The notes: generated by a model not told the origin, from the letters alone. A stretch of DNA of 37,640 nt from an uncultured Uliginosibacterium sp. (GCA_945957295.1 CAMFLH010000014.1:1-37640), one strand, 5' to 3'. Shown: positions 25,501 through 34,075, counted from the first letter of the stretch. Translations and numbers: made by a program.

Positions 25501-26039
25501 AGAAGGAACCGCAGGTCTTCGCTGGCGTGGTGTCCGGTCAGCGCATCAAGATCGGCAACCGCGGCAAGATGTGCTTCGTGCAGCTCGACGACGGCACCGC
25601 GCAGCTCGAAGTGTCGGTGTTTGCGGAGGTGCTGGAAGCCAACAAGGGCCGCATCGTGCAGGACGAAGTGCTGATCGTGGAGGCGAAAGTCAGCCACGAC
25701 GACTTTACCGGCGGCCTGCGCATCATCGCCGACAAGCTGATGACGCTGGGCGAGGCACGCGCGCGCTTTGCCCGCACGCTGAAGCTTTCGATCAATGGCG
25801 AAGTGGCGAGCAGTGGCGGCCCGCGCGCGGCGGCCGAACGTCTCGAAACGCTGCTCGCGCAGTATCGTGCGCAGGGCGAAGGCGTCACTGGTTGTCCGAT
25901 CCGACTGCGCTATCGCAATTCAGCGGCGGAGGCTGATCTACCTTTTGGCCAGCGCTGGCGGGTACGGCTCGAAGAGCCCTTGCTTGAGAACCTGCGCGAC
26001 TGGCTGAGCCCCGAATCGGTCGAGATCATCTACAACTGA
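22533..26039 (+). CDS. dnaE: DNA polymerase III alpha subunit
   Basis: The 1168-residue product is full length for DnaE (about 1160 in E. coli). The N-terminal PHP domain begins FVHLRMHTEFS (His15, His19). The palm carries PDFDIDFCQ with catalytic Asp412 and Asp414, preceded by GPGRGSGAGSLVAY, and later EYVRERYG and FGTMASKAV. An internal clamp-binding motif, QVGLF (residues 924-928), lies before the OB domain (KIGNRGKMCFVQLDDGTAQLEV, about 1000-1080). It is the replicative chain-elongating subunit, acting with the beta clamp and the clamp loader. No strong ribosome binding site precedes the ATG; GCGGG lies directly before it. It is the only gene of its unit. Confidence 0.98.
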   Translation: MTSAAPAPHQPAFVHLRMHTEFSIEDGIVRIDDAIKAAAADGMPALGISDLANLFGMVKHYKGCRGAGIKPVAAVDAWITNDADREKPFRVMLICKHRAGYGQLCELVTKSFLDNQHRGRAEMRKEWFENGAASGLICLSGAMLGDVGAAIAAGNTESARRLLGDWSRLFPDSFYVEVQRAGHPGTESYIRQAVALAAELDLPVVATHPIQFLKREDFKAHEARVCIAQGYVLADTRRPKHFTEEQYFKTQAEMAALFADMPEALENSVEIARRCSLTITLGKNFLPQFPTPEGMTLDDFLVSEAKKGLEDRLRELYPKEEDRERERPRYEARLKFETDTIIQMGFPGYFLIVADFIQWGKNNGVPVGPGRGSGAGSLVAYSLKITDIDPTAYALLFERFLNPERVSMPDFDIDFCQDNRYRVIEYVRERYGKEAVSQIATFGTMASKAVVRDVGRVLDLPYGLCDRLSKAIPVVQNKPVSLEEALEQEPSIKEMMDDPGDGESIRELWELALPLEGMTRGVGMHAGGVLIAPGKLTDFCPLYIADGEDATPVSQYDKDDVEQVGLVKFDFLGLRNLTIIKLALEYVERLTGEKVDLMSLGFGDPAAYQILKDANTTAIFQVESDGMKKLLKKLGPDRFEDIIAVLALYRPGPLGSGMVDDFILRKKGQQAIDYYHPALEGCLSPTYGVIVYQEQVMQISQIIGGYTLGGADMLRRAMGKKKPEEMAKHRETIAEGAKKQGYDPELAERLFDLMTKFAEYGFNKSHTAAYAVVTYHTAWLKAHHCAAFMAATMSADMDNTDTVKIFFEDTVANGIKVLPPDVNASNYRFEPTDAKTIRYGLGGVKGVGEPAVNAILAARKEGGPFKDLFDFCKRVDRRAVNRRVVEALIRAGAFDTSDTHRARLIASVGIAMEAAEQAAANAAQVGLFDAPEHAESQAIQYVEARPWKEREQLMEEKTAIGFFLSGHPYNAFKAEVARFIRKPLARLEPQKEPQVFAGVVSGQRIKIGNRGKMCFVQLDDGTAQLEVSVFAEVLEANKGRIVQDEVLIVEAKVSHDDFTGGLRIIADKLMTLGEARARFARTLKLSINGEVASSGGPRAAAERLETLLAQYRAQGEGVTGCPIRLRYRNSAAEADLPFGQRWRVRLEEPLLENLRDWLSPESVEIIYN

Positions 26040-26379
26040 ACATCGCAGTCAGGTGCCGCAAGGCGCTGACATGGCGAGGCGGTGCAGCGGCGATTCGCGG
26101 CCATTCTTTAAGCGCAACGCCGTCTTGATCTGCTTCGCAGTGTGACGGGTCGCCGCCTAAACCACTTCTGTGACGTGGATTTGGAAAAAACAGGCTTTGC
26201 GGGCTTGCGTGGCGGGCTTGAGCTGAATTAGCGTGTCACCTGCGACGCCCACGCGACCCCCCGCGTCGGCAAGGCAAACCGGCTGTGCTCTGCGGCAGCC
26301 CTGCATGACCCATCCGTCTGATCCGGAGTAGGGCTTCGCAGCATGGGGCCCGTTCCGCTTGCGTGAATGAGGACTTTCC
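26040..26379. other. Intergenic leader before the RND operon
   Basis: These 340 bases hold no credible gene. A GAGGA box at 26368-26373 serves the adaptor start. Two TGTGACG/TGTGACGT words (26140s and 26170s) and a short A-run are visible, but no palindrome or promoter stands out. Confidence 0.5.
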
Positions 26380-27624
26380 ATGTTTCCGCAGTCTGCTCCC
26401 GCCGTCGCGCCGCTGGGCGCGTCCCACTCCTTGTCCTACTCCGGGCTCACCAACACGCTGCTGTGTACGCTCGCGTTTTCACTCGCTGCGTGCGGGATGG
26501 GCAAGCCGACACCGCAAGGCGCGTCGGCGCCCGAGGTCACGATCCAACCGGTAACAGTTCAGGACGTACCGATCGTGCCGGAATTCGTCGGCCAGACCGA
26601 AAGCTCGCGTCAGGTCGAGATCCGCGCGCGGGTTAGTGGCTTCCTGGAAAAACGTGAGTACCGCGAAGGTGCGATGGTCAAGGAGGGGCAGCCGCTCTTC
26701 CAGCTTGATCGCAAGCCTTTCGAGGCCCAGCTGCAGGTGGCGAAGGCCCAGTTGGCGCAGGAAGAGGCGCGGCTGGTGACGGCAGAGGCCAACCGCAAGC
26801 GGATCGAGCCGCTGGCCGAGAAGAACGCGGTGAGCCAGAAGGATCGCGACGACGCGATCGGCAACTACCGCGCGGCCGCGGCCGGCGTGGAGGCCGCCAA
26901 GGCCAGCGTGATTACCGCCGAGCTGAATCTCTCCTACACCTTGATCCGCTCGCCGGTCAGCGGGCTGGCGAGCTTTGCCAAGGTGGCCGAAGGCACCTAC
27001 CTCGACCCGCAGAACAGCTTGCTGACCTACGTCGCGGCGCTGTCGCCGATGCGGGTGAACTTCAGCATCTCGGAGAACCAGCAGCTGAATTTCAGCGACA
27101 TGGTGAAGAAGGGCGTTGTGCGGGCGCCGAAGGAGGGCGACTTCCGCGTCGAGGTGGTGCTGGCGGACGGCTCGCGCTTCGAGGAAACCGGCCGGCTTAC
27201 CTTCACCGATGCTTCCTTCAGTCAGGAGACGGGTACTTTCCTGGCGCGCGCTGAATTGCCGAATACGAAGGGCACGCTGCGTCCGGGGCAGTTCGTGCGG
27301 GTGCGCCTGCACGGCGCGTATCGGCTCAACGGCATCATCGTGCCGCAACGCGCAGTGCTGCAAACGGCGCAAGGGAATCTCGCCTTCGTCGTCGATGCGG
27401 CGGGCAAGGCGCAAGTGCGGCCGCTGCAGCTGGCTTCCATGCAGGGCGAAAACTGGGTGGTGTCGGGCGGTCTGAAGGCCGGCGACCAGCTGGTTGTCGA
27501 CGGTGGCATGAAGCTGCGCCCGGATGTGCCGGTGAAGATTGTGAAGACGCTGGAGGCCTTCAAGGTGGAGGCCGATCCGGTAGTGATGCCGCAAGCCGAA
27601 CAGTCTGCAGCAGTCGCGAAGTAA
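26380..27624 (+). CDS. RND efflux periplasmic adaptor lipoprotein
   Basis: The start at 26380 follows GAGGA by about six bases. The 414-residue product has an unusually long N-terminus before the lipobox LAAC (Cys38). Features in order: the barrel-sandwich strand SRQVEIRARVSGFLEKREYREG, the coiled-coil hairpin of alternating helices (LQVAKAQLAQEEARLVTAEANRKR), ELNLSYTLIRSPVSGLA, and the beta-barrel with RVRLHGAY. It is an AcrA/MexA-type membrane fusion protein linking pump and outer-membrane channel. It is followed 12 bases later by the pump gene. There is no TetR-type repressor next to it. Confidence 0.95.
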   Translation: MFPQSAPAVAPLGASHSLSYSGLTNTLLCTLAFSLAACGMGKPTPQGASAPEVTIQPVTVQDVPIVPEFVGQTESSRQVEIRARVSGFLEKREYREGAMVKEGQPLFQLDRKPFEAQLQVAKAQLAQEEARLVTAEANRKRIEPLAEKNAVSQKDRDDAIGNYRAAAAGVEAAKASVITAELNLSYTLIRSPVSGLASFAKVAEGTYLDPQNSLLTYVAALSPMRVNFSISENQQLNFSDMVKKGVVRAPKEGDFRVEVVLADGSRFEETGRLTFTDASFSQETGTFLARAELPNTKGTLRPGQFVRVRLHGAYRLNGIIVPQRAVLQTAQGNLAFVVDAAGKAQVRPLQLASMQGENWVVSGGLKAGDQLVVDGGMKLRPDVPVKIVKTLEAFKVEADPVVMPQAEQSAAVAK

Positions 27625-27636
27625 GGGAGCGCAACG

Positions 27637-30600
27637 ATGATCTCCCACCTTTGCATCCGGCGGCCGATTCTCGCCACGGTGCTCTCGATTGTGCTGACGA
27701 TTGCGGGCCTCGCGGCGATGTATGCGCTGCCGATCGCGCAGTACCCGGACATCTCACCGGTGCAGGTCACGATCTCCACCGCCTACCCAGGCGCCGACGC
27801 GAAGACGATCGAAGACTCGGTGGCCGCGCCGCTCGAAGCCCAGATCAACGGCGTCGACAACATGATGTACATGCAGTCGACCAGCTCGGCGGCGGGGCAG
27901 TATTCGCTGACGGTGTTCTTCAAGGTCGGCACCGACCCGGACATCGCGCAGGTGCAGGTGCAGAACCGCATCAGCCTCGCGATGACGCAGCTGCCAGACA
28001 TCGTGCAGAAGGCCGGTGTCAGCGTCGCGAAGCGCTCCAACAGCTTCCTGATGCTGCTGGGCCTGTATTCGCCGGATGGGCGCTTCGACGACAAGTACAT
28101 CGCCAACTACGCCAACGTGTATGTGCTTGATGCGATCAAGCGGGTGCCGGGTGCGAACCAGGCTTCGATCATGGGCGTGCCGGATCTGGCGATGCGCATC
28201 TGGCTCAAGCCGGATCGCATGGCGGCGCTGGGCATCACGCCGACCGACATCCAGCGCGCGGTGTCGGCGCAGAACCAGCAGTTCGGCATCGGCCGCGTCG
28301 GCGCTTCGCCGACCGACCGGCCGGTGGAGCTGACTTTCCCTGTCGTCGCTGGCGGGCGCTTCTCCGACCCGAGCGAATTTGAACGCATCATCCTGCGCAC
28401 CGATGCCAAGGGCGCGGCGATCGTGCGCCTGGGCGACGTCGGCCGCGCCGAGGTGGGACAGAAGGACTACCTCGTCCGCGCCACGATGAACGGCAAGCCG
28501 ACCACGCTGATCGCCGTCTATCAGCAGGCGGGCTCCAACGCGCTGCAGGTCGCCAAGGATGTGCGCGCGATGATGGCGGAGATGAAGAAGACCTTCCCGG
28601 AAGGGATGGACTACCTTGTCTCGCTCGATACCACCACCTTTGTGCAGGATTCGATCAACGAGGTGGTGCACACGCTCTTCGAAGCGGTGGTGCTGGTGGT
28701 GCTGGTGGTCTACCTGTTCCTGCAGAACCTGCGCGCGACGATTATCCCGACGCTGGCGGTGGTGGTGTCGCTGGTCGGCACCTTCATCGGCATGACGCTG
28801 CTTGGCTTCTCGATCAACATGCTGACCCTGTTCGGCCTGGTGCTGGCGATCGGCATCGTGGTCGACGACGCGATCGTCGTGATCGAGAACGTTGAACGCA
28901 ACATGCACGAGTTCAAGCTCTCACCGCGCGACGCCGCGTTCAAGGCGATGGACGAGGTCACCGGCCCGGTCATCGCGATTGTGCTGGTGCTCTCGGCCGT
29001 ATTCATTCCGGTGGCCTTCATCAGCGGCACCACCGGCCTGCTGTACAAACAGTTCGCGATCACGATCGTGATTTCGGTGGCGCTGTCAGGTTTTGTGGCG
29101 TTGACGCTCACGCCGGCGATGGCGGCGCTGATGCTCAAGCCGCAACACGGCGAGCCGAACCGTTTCTTCCGCTGGTTCAACCGGGTGTTCGAGCGGATGA
29201 CATCAAGCTACGCGGCGGGGGTGCAGCTGACGATCAAGCGGGTGTCGCTGGCGATGCTGGTGTTCGTCGCGATGGTCGCGGCCATCCTCGGGCTCTTCAA
29301 ACATATTCCCGGCTCCTTCGTGCCGATGGAGGATCAGGGCTATGTGCTGGCCGCGACGATCCTGCCGGATGCGGCCAGTCTCGACCGCACGCAGAAGACC
29401 ACCGAGCAGGTCGCGCGGGATTTCGCCAAGTTGCCGTCGGTGCGCAATACCTCGTCGATTCCTGGCTTCAGCATGATCGACAACCAGATGAAGTCGAGCG
29501 CGGGCATCGTCTTCGTTGAGATGAAGCCCTTCGAGGAACGTGGAGGAGGGCTGCGGGCGTCGGCGAATGCGGCGGTCTACCAGGTACGCAAAGCGAGTGC
29601 GTCGATTCAGGACGGTGTTGTCGTGCCGCTGCTGCCGCCGCCGATACCGGGTCTGGGCAGTTCCGGCGGCTTCGAGTTCTGGATCCAGAGCAAGGGCGGC
29701 GCGAACTATGCCGAAGTCGATCGGGTGACCAAGGCCTTTGTTGCCGCGGCGAAGAAACGCCCCGAACTGGCCGACATGACGACGCTGGTGAACGCCTCGT
29801 CGCGGCAGTTGAAGGTTGAGGTCGACCGCAACCGCGCCGAGACGCTGGGTGTACCAGTGCAGGATGTCTACGCCGCCATGCAGACGCTATTCGGCTCGCT
29901 CTACGTGAGTCAGTACAACGCCTTCTCGCGCGTGTTCCAGGTGATCCTTCAGGCGGAGCCGAAGTATCGTGAATCGCCGGATGACCTGCAGAACATCTAT
30001 GTGCGGCAGTCCGGCGGCAAGATGCTGCCGCTCTCTGCGGTGACGACGACACACTTCACTACCGGCGCCGAGCTGATTAGCCGATTCAACGGTTTTTCGG
30101 CGGCCAAGGTCACCGGCAACGCAGCGGCGGGGTACAGCTCGGGGCAGGCGATCCAGGCGATGGAAGCCGTGGCGGCCGAAACCTTGCCCGAGGGCTTCTC
30201 CTTCGCATGGTCGGGCATTGCGTATGAAGAAAAGCAGGCGGGCGGCACTACGGCGATCGTTTTCGCATTCGGCATCATCATGGTGTTCCTGATCCTCGCC
30301 GCGCAGTACGAATCCTGGGGTCTGCCCTTCTCGGTCATCACCGCCGTGCCGTTCGGTATCTTCGGTGCGCTGGTGGCCATTTTCTTGCGTGGGCTGGAGA
30401 ACGACATCTACTTCCAGGTCGGTCTGGTCACGCTTGTCGGCCTCGCGGCGAAGAACGCGATCCTGATCGTCGAGTTCGCGGTGCTCAAGCGCCAAGAAGG
30501 GCTGCCTGTCGTTGAAGCGGCGGTGGAGGCCGCGCGATTGCGGTTGAGGCCGATCGTGATGACGTCGATGGCCTTCATCGCCGGTGCGGTGCCGCTCGCG

Positions 30601-30780
30601 ATCGCGACGGGCGCAGGCGCCAACTCGCGGCACTCGATCGGCACCGGCCTGATCGGCGGCATGATTGGCGCAACGACACTGGCGCTGTTCTTCGTGCCGC
30701 TGTTCTTCGTGATGGTTCAAACACTGGCCGAAAAACTCGGCGGGAAGAAGGCGGTGTCTGGGGAGGCGCATCATGACTAA
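27637..30780 (+). CDS. RND efflux pump permease (HAE1 family)
   Basis: The start follows GGGAG by seven bases. At 1047 residues it has the size of AcrB/MexB. The first helix (PILATVLSIVLTIAGLAAM) is followed by the large periplasmic loop; helix four carries the proton-relay acids in GIVVDDAIVVIENVER (Asp410-Asp411), and the second half has FVALTLTPAMAALML and GLAAKNAILIVEFA with the relay Lys. The pump expels drugs, dyes and detergents using the proton gradient, as a trimer with the adaptor and an outer-membrane factor. Its stop overlaps the next start by eight bases, implying coupled translation. Substrate range cannot be predicted. Confidence 0.97.
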   Translation: MISHLCIRRPILATVLSIVLTIAGLAAMYALPIAQYPDISPVQVTISTAYPGADAKTIEDSVAAPLEAQINGVDNMMYMQSTSSAAGQYSLTVFFKVGTDPDIAQVQVQNRISLAMTQLPDIVQKAGVSVAKRSNSFLMLLGLYSPDGRFDDKYIANYANVYVLDAIKRVPGANQASIMGVPDLAMRIWLKPDRMAALGITPTDIQRAVSAQNQQFGIGRVGASPTDRPVELTFPVVAGGRFSDPSEFERIILRTDAKGAAIVRLGDVGRAEVGQKDYLVRATMNGKPTTLIAVYQQAGSNALQVAKDVRAMMAEMKKTFPEGMDYLVSLDTTTFVQDSINEVVHTLFEAVVLVVLVVYLFLQNLRATIIPTLAVVVSLVGTFIGMTLLGFSINMLTLFGLVLAIGIVVDDAIVVIENVERNMHEFKLSPRDAAFKAMDEVTGPVIAIVLVLSAVFIPVAFISGTTGLLYKQFAITIVISVALSGFVALTLTPAMAALMLKPQHGEPNRFFRWFNRVFERMTSSYAAGVQLTIKRVSLAMLVFVAMVAAILGLFKHIPGSFVPMEDQGYVLAATILPDAASLDRTQKTTEQVARDFAKLPSVRNTSSIPGFSMIDNQMKSSAGIVFVEMKPFEERGGGLRASANAAVYQVRKASASIQDGVVVPLLPPPIPGLGSSGGFEFWIQSKGGANYAEVDRVTKAFVAAAKKRPELADMTTLVNASSRQLKVEVDRNRAETLGVPVQDVYAAMQTLFGSLYVSQYNAFSRVFQVILQAEPKYRESPDDLQNIYVRQSGGKMLPLSAVTTTHFTTGAELISRFNGFSAAKVTGNAAAGYSSGQAIQAMEAVAAETLPEGFSFAWSGIAYEEKQAGGTTAIVFAFGIIMVFLILAAQYESWGLPFSVITAVPFGIFGALVAIFLRGLENDIYFQVGLVTLVGLAAKNAILIVEFAVLKRQEGLPVVEAAVEAARLRLRPIVMTSMAFIAGAVPLAIATGAGANSRHSIGTGLIGGMIGATTLALFFVPLFFVMVQTLAEKLGGKKAVSGEAHHD

Positions 30781-32197
30781 GACCTTCCAGCGTTCAGTGA
30801 TGAGCCTCGCGCTGGCGTCCCTGTTGGGCGGCTGCGCGCTCTTCCACAGCGAAACCAAACCTTCCTTGCAGCCTTACGAGCGCTGGCGCAGCGAGAACCC
30901 GGCGCCCTCGGCGCAGGACGTGGATGCCGAACTGGCGCACGATTTCTGGACCGCCTTCGACGACCCTACGCTCAACCAGTTGATGGATCTGGCCTTCGCC
31001 GCTAACCCCGATGTGCGCATCGCCGCGGCCAACGTCGAAAACTATCGTGCACGCGTGACGGCCACCAGCGCGGATCGATTCCCGCAACTTGGGCTGGGCG
31101 CACAAGCCGCGCGGGGCAAGGGTGGCGATTTCCCGCCCAAGCCGGCCAACGCCTTCTCGGTTGGGCTCAACCTCACTTGGGAAATCGATCTGTGGGGCAA
31201 GCTCGCCCGTGCCACCGACGCTGCCCGCGCCGACCTGCTTGCGCAGCGGGAAGTGCAGCGCGGCGTGTGGTTATCGCTCGCCGCCTCGGTTGCGCAGGGC
31301 TACTTCACACTGCGCCAGCTCGACAGCCAGTTGGAGATCTCGCGCAACACGCTGGCGTTGCGCAAGACCAGCCTCGACCTCTTTCAGCTGCGCTTTGATG
31401 GCGGCGTGATCTCCGAGGTGGAACTGGCCCAAGTACGCTCGGAATACGAGCAGGCGGTATCCGCCGTGCCGCAGATCGAATCGGCGATCGGCAAGGCCGA
31501 GAACGCACTGTCGGTGCTGTTGGGTCGCAACCCGGGGCCGATCGAACGCGGCAAGGCGCTCGCTGACCTGCGCGACCCTGATGTGCCGGCCGGGCTGCCA
31601 TCGCAGTTGCTGGCGCGCCGCCCGGATATCCGCTCCGCCGAGGCACAGCTTGCGGCGGCGGATGCACGTGTCGATGCAGCGCGCCTTGCATGGTTCCCGA
31701 GCATCAGCCTGACCGGTTTGTTCGGCGTCGCGAGCGGAGACCTTTCGGCGCTGTTCAACGACGGTAATCAGGTGTGGAGCGGCGTCGCGGGGCTGACGCA
31801 GCCGATCTTCGATGCCGGCCGCATCGGCGCCAGCGTCGACAGCGCGCGGGCGTCGCGCGAAGCGCTGGTGGCGCAGTACCAGAAGACAGTGCAGAACGCC
31901 TTCCGCGAGGTCGACGATGCGCTGGTGTCTCGGGTGAAGCTGCGCGAACAACTGGCCGCGTCGACGCGCCAGGTCGAGGCGCTGACGCGTTACGCCGAAT
32001 TGGCCAAGTTGCGCTATGAGAATGGCTACACCAGCTACCTCGAAGTGATTGACGCCGACCGCGCGTTGTTCTCGGCCGACCTGAACCGCATCGCCACACA
32101 AAGTGCGGTGTTGGGGGCGTCGCTCGAGCTCTACCGCGCGCTGGGTGGTGCGTGGATGGACAGGCGAATCGAGGCTCAGACCAAACCCGCCGGGTAA
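30773..32197 (+). CDS. Outer-membrane efflux channel lipoprotein (OprM/NodT type)
   Basis: The 474-residue product has a lipobox (LLGGC, Cys21), and the double OEP repeat of long helices: DPTLNQLMDLAFAANPDVRI, then LGLGAQAARGKG, LNLTWEIDLWGKLARATDAA in the first half, and LLARRPDIRSAEAQLAAADARVD, AWFPSISLTGLFG, YAELAKLRYENGYTSYLEVI in the second. It forms the trimeric outer-membrane duct of the tripartite pump. The gene overlaps the pump gene by eight bases, completing the operon. Confidence 0.96.
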   Translation: MTKTFQRSVMSLALASLLGGCALFHSETKPSLQPYERWRSENPAPSAQDVDAELAHDFWTAFDDPTLNQLMDLAFAANPDVRIAAANVENYRARVTATSADRFPQLGLGAQAARGKGGDFPPKPANAFSVGLNLTWEIDLWGKLARATDAARADLLAQREVQRGVWLSLAASVAQGYFTLRQLDSQLEISRNTLALRKTSLDLFQLRFDGGVISEVELAQVRSEYEQAVSAVPQIESAIGKAENALSVLLGRNPGPIERGKALADLRDPDVPAGLPSQLLARRPDIRSAEAQLAAADARVDAARLAWFPSISLTGLFGVASGDLSALFNDGNQVWSGVAGLTQPIFDAGRIGASVDSARASREALVAQYQKTVQNAFREVDDALVSRVKLREQLAASTRQVEALTRYAELAKLRYENGYTSYLEVIDADRALFSADLNRIATQSAVLGASLELYRALGGAWMDRRIEAQTKPAG

Positions 32198-32320
32198 TAC
32201 GCGCCGACGACGTTCGGCTGGCGTCGTTGCGGTCTGACAAAGGCCGTCTGCGTGGCAGCGCCCAGGCAGCAGCGGGCGCTGCGTTTCGTTGCCGTCCGAA
32301 CAGCGCTGACGTTGTGTTGC

Positions 32321-32360
32321 CGCGACGCGAAAATTTGTAAGGCTTTGCGTCGCGCGACGC
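32321..32360. repeat. Inverted repeats around the barrel-gene promoter
   Basis: CGCGACGC (32321-32328) and GCGTCGCG (32347-32354) are a perfect 8-bp inverted pair, and GCGTCGCGCGACGC (32347-32360) is itself a perfect 14-bp palindrome covering the -35 end and spacer of the promoter at 32345-32372. The position is that of a repressor site. The binding protein is unknown. Confidence 0.5.
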
Positions 32361-32372
32361 TGCGCGGATAAT
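32345..32372 (+). promoter_or_regulatory. Sigma70-like promoter for the outer-membrane protein gene
   Basis: TTGCGT (32345-32350) and GATAAT (32367-32372) are separated by 16 bases and lie about 30 bases before the ATG at 32404. Transcription would begin near 32379. It is the clearest sigma70-like pair in the window. A 14-bp palindrome overlaps it. Confidence 0.6.
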
Positions 32373-32403
32373 CGCGCCACACAAATTCGGGAGGATCCCC
32401 AGC

Positions 32404-33066
32404 ATGAAAGCTCTTCGCATTGCGCTCGCCATTGCCGCCATCACTGCAGCCAGCCAGGCCCAGGCCGTCGGCGTGGGCGTGCGCGCCGGCACGACCGGTA
32501 TCGGTGGCGACATTGGCTTCAGCATCGCGCCGACGCTGCTCGCTCGGGTCGGTTACTCCTATCTGAACTACAGCAACAATGTCGAAGTGACCGACGTGAA
32601 GTACGACGGCAAGCTCAAGCTGTCGAACGGTAGCCTGCTGCTGGATTGGAGCCCGCTTGGCCCGTTCCGTATCACGGGCGGCCTGATCCTGAACGACAAC
32701 AAGGTTGACGTTACCGGCACGCCGACCGGCAGCAGCTACACCATCAACGGCAACACCTATCCGGCCGCTGCCGTCGGCACGCTCAACGGCACCGTCAAAG
32801 CGGGCAACAAGGCTGCGCCTTACCTTGGCATTGGCTACGGCAACGTCGCCACCGCCGGCGTGAACTTCTACTTCGACCTTGGCGTGGTGTTCCAGGGCAC
32901 GCCCAAGGCCGAGCTGAGCGCCAACTGCGGCAGCGCAATCGTCGGTACGCCGGCGTGCTCGCAATTGCAGAGCGACGTTGCTGCCGAACAGGCGAAGCTC
33001 GGCGACGAGCTGAAGAAGTTCCAGTACTACCCGGTTGCCAACATCGGTCTCACGATCGGGTTCTGA
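32404..33066 (+). CDS. OmpW-like outer-membrane beta-barrel protein
   Basis: The start is preceded by GGAGG at 32390-32394. The 220-residue product has a signal peptide (LRIALAIAAITAASQAQA) and repeated amphipathic strands: VGVGVRAGTTGIGGDIGF, LARVGYSYLNYS, GSLLLDWSPLGPFRITGGL, APYLGIGYGNVATAG, YFDLGVVFQGTPKAEL, and NIGLTIGF at the end with terminal Phe. An extracellular or periplasmic loop of two Cys-containing turns lies at SANCGSAIVGTPACSQ. It is a small eight-stranded-type barrel; ligand unknown. It has its own promoter and a hairpin terminator and is monocistronic. Confidence 0.82.
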   Translation: MKALRIALAIAAITAASQAQAVGVGVRAGTTGIGGDIGFSIAPTLLARVGYSYLNYSNNVEVTDVKYDGKLKLSNGSLLLDWSPLGPFRITGGLILNDNKVDVTGTPTGSSYTINGNTYPAAAVGTLNGTVKAGNKAAPYLGIGYGNVATAGVNFYFDLGVVFQGTPKAELSANCGSAIVGTPACSQLQSDVAAEQAKLGDELKKFQYYPVANIGLTIGF

Positions 33067-33086
33067 TCGCGACCTTGCAGTCGGGG

Positions 33087-33106
33087 CGGGCGCCTTCGGG
33101 CGCCCG
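33087..33106 (+). terminator. Intrinsic terminator after the OmpW-like gene
   Basis: An eight-base-pair stem CGGGCGCC / GGCGCCCG closes a TTCG loop (33095-33098) and is followed by TTGTCGTTT. It lies 20 bases after the stop of the barrel gene and before the next ribosome binding site. Confidence 0.65.
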
Positions 33107-33130
33107 TTGTCGTTTCAGGAGTTCTCTCGC

Positions 33131-33607
33131 ATGACCCGTTCCGTATTGCTGGATTCAGCGCTGCTGGCGCCCGCGCTGGATGAAGCGCGGCAGCTACCGC
33201 GCCGGCGCAAGAATCTCAACCTGCACACGTCGTCCGAAGCGCCTGCGCAGCGTTTCTTCAACGCGATGGAGTCGGACAGCTATGTGCGGCCGCACCGCCA
33301 CCTGGATGCCGGCAAGGAAGAAACCCTGCTCGTCGTGCGCGGTAGCGTCGGCGTTTTCGAGTTCGATGACGATGGCGCCGTGATCCGCGCGGCACGCCTC
33401 TCTGCCGCTGGGGATGCGTTCGGTCTGCATGTGCCCTTGGGCGTGTGGCATTCGCTCGTTGCGCTTGAGCCCGGCACCGTGTTCCTAGAAGTGAAGGGTG
33501 GCCCCTATGTGCCGTTCTCGCCCGAGGACTTTGCGCCCTGGGCGCCAGCCGAGGGTGATCCGGCGGCCGCCGATTTCATCGCTGCGCTGCGCAAAAAGCT
33601 GGATTGA
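33131..33607 (+). CDS. WbuC-type cupin-fold protein
   Basis: The start at 33131 follows AGGAG by nine bases. The 158-residue product resembles WbuC-family cupins: NLNLHTSSEAPAQRFFNAME, then VRPHRHLDAGKEETLLVVRG with the metal-binding His-x-His and Glu, GVFEFDDDGAV, and HVPLGVWHSLVALEPGTVFLE with the last ligand His. WbuC proteins occur in O-antigen clusters, but here it stands alone, and the role may be sugar-related or simply unknown. It is followed three bases later by trmL. Confidence 0.8.
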   Translation: MTRSVLLDSALLAPALDEARQLPRRRKNLNLHTSSEAPAQRFFNAMESDSYVRPHRHLDAGKEETLLVVRGSVGVFEFDDDGAVIRAARLSAAGDAFGLHVPLGVWHSLVALEPGTVFLEVKGGPYVPFSPEDFAPWAPAEGDPAAADFIAALRKKLD

Positions 33608-33610
33608 GCC

Positions 33611-34075
33611 ATGCTGGACATCGTTCTGGTTCACCCCGAAATTCCGCCCAACACCGGCAACGCGATCCGGCTGAGCGCCAATGTCGGTGCTCGGCTGCAT
33701 CTGGTCGAGCCGCTCGGTTTCGACCTTTCCGACAAGCAGCTCAAGCGCGCCGGCCTGGACTACCACGACCTTGCGCATGTCACGGTGCACCCGGACTGGG
33801 CCGCCTGCCGCGCCGCACTCGCCGGCAAGCGTTTCTTTGCGCTGACCTCGCGCGGCACAGTGCGCTACGACACGGTGCGCTACACGCCTGACGACGTGCT
33901 GGTGTTCGGCTGTGAAACAGCCGGCCTGCCGCAGGCGATCCGCGACGAATTCGATGCCGAGCATTGCCTGCGCGTGCCGATGCTGCCGGGCAACCGCAGC
34001 ATCAACCTCTCCAACACCGTAGCGCTGGTCGCTTACGAGGCATGGCGGCAGCATGGATTCGCCGCCGGTATCTAA
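33611..34075 (+). CDS. trmL: tRNA (cytidine/uridine-34 2'-O)-methyltransferase
   Basis: The 154-residue product is a SPOUT-fold methyltransferase of typical TrmL length. Motifs: HPEIPPNTGNAIRLSANVGA, LFGCET-like VFGCETAGLP, and the knot LPGNRSINLSNTVALVAYEAW. TrmL methylates the wobble ribose of tRNA-Leu (CAA and cmnm5UAA). It lacks its own Shine-Dalgarno and starts three bases after the cupin gene, so it is probably translationally coupled to it. Confidence 0.95.
   Translation: MLDIVLVHPEIPPNTGNAIRLSANVGARLHLVEPLGFDLSDKQLKRAGLDYHDLAHVTVHPDWAACRAALAGKRFFALTSRGTVRYDTVRYTPDDVLVFGCETAGLPQAIRDEFDAEHCLRVPMLPGNRSINLSNTVALVAYEAWRQHGFAAGI

Noticed and set aside
21972-25697. 1241-codon minus-strand open frame antisense to dnaE
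   Set aside because: It is a shadow of a highly GC-biased dnaE; its translation is His/Arg/Leu-rich and matches no family.
26270-26305. Possible third copy of the 39-bp element (CAAACCGGCT then CCTGCA)
   Set aside because: Only the two short words match, with different spacing and no intervening similarity.
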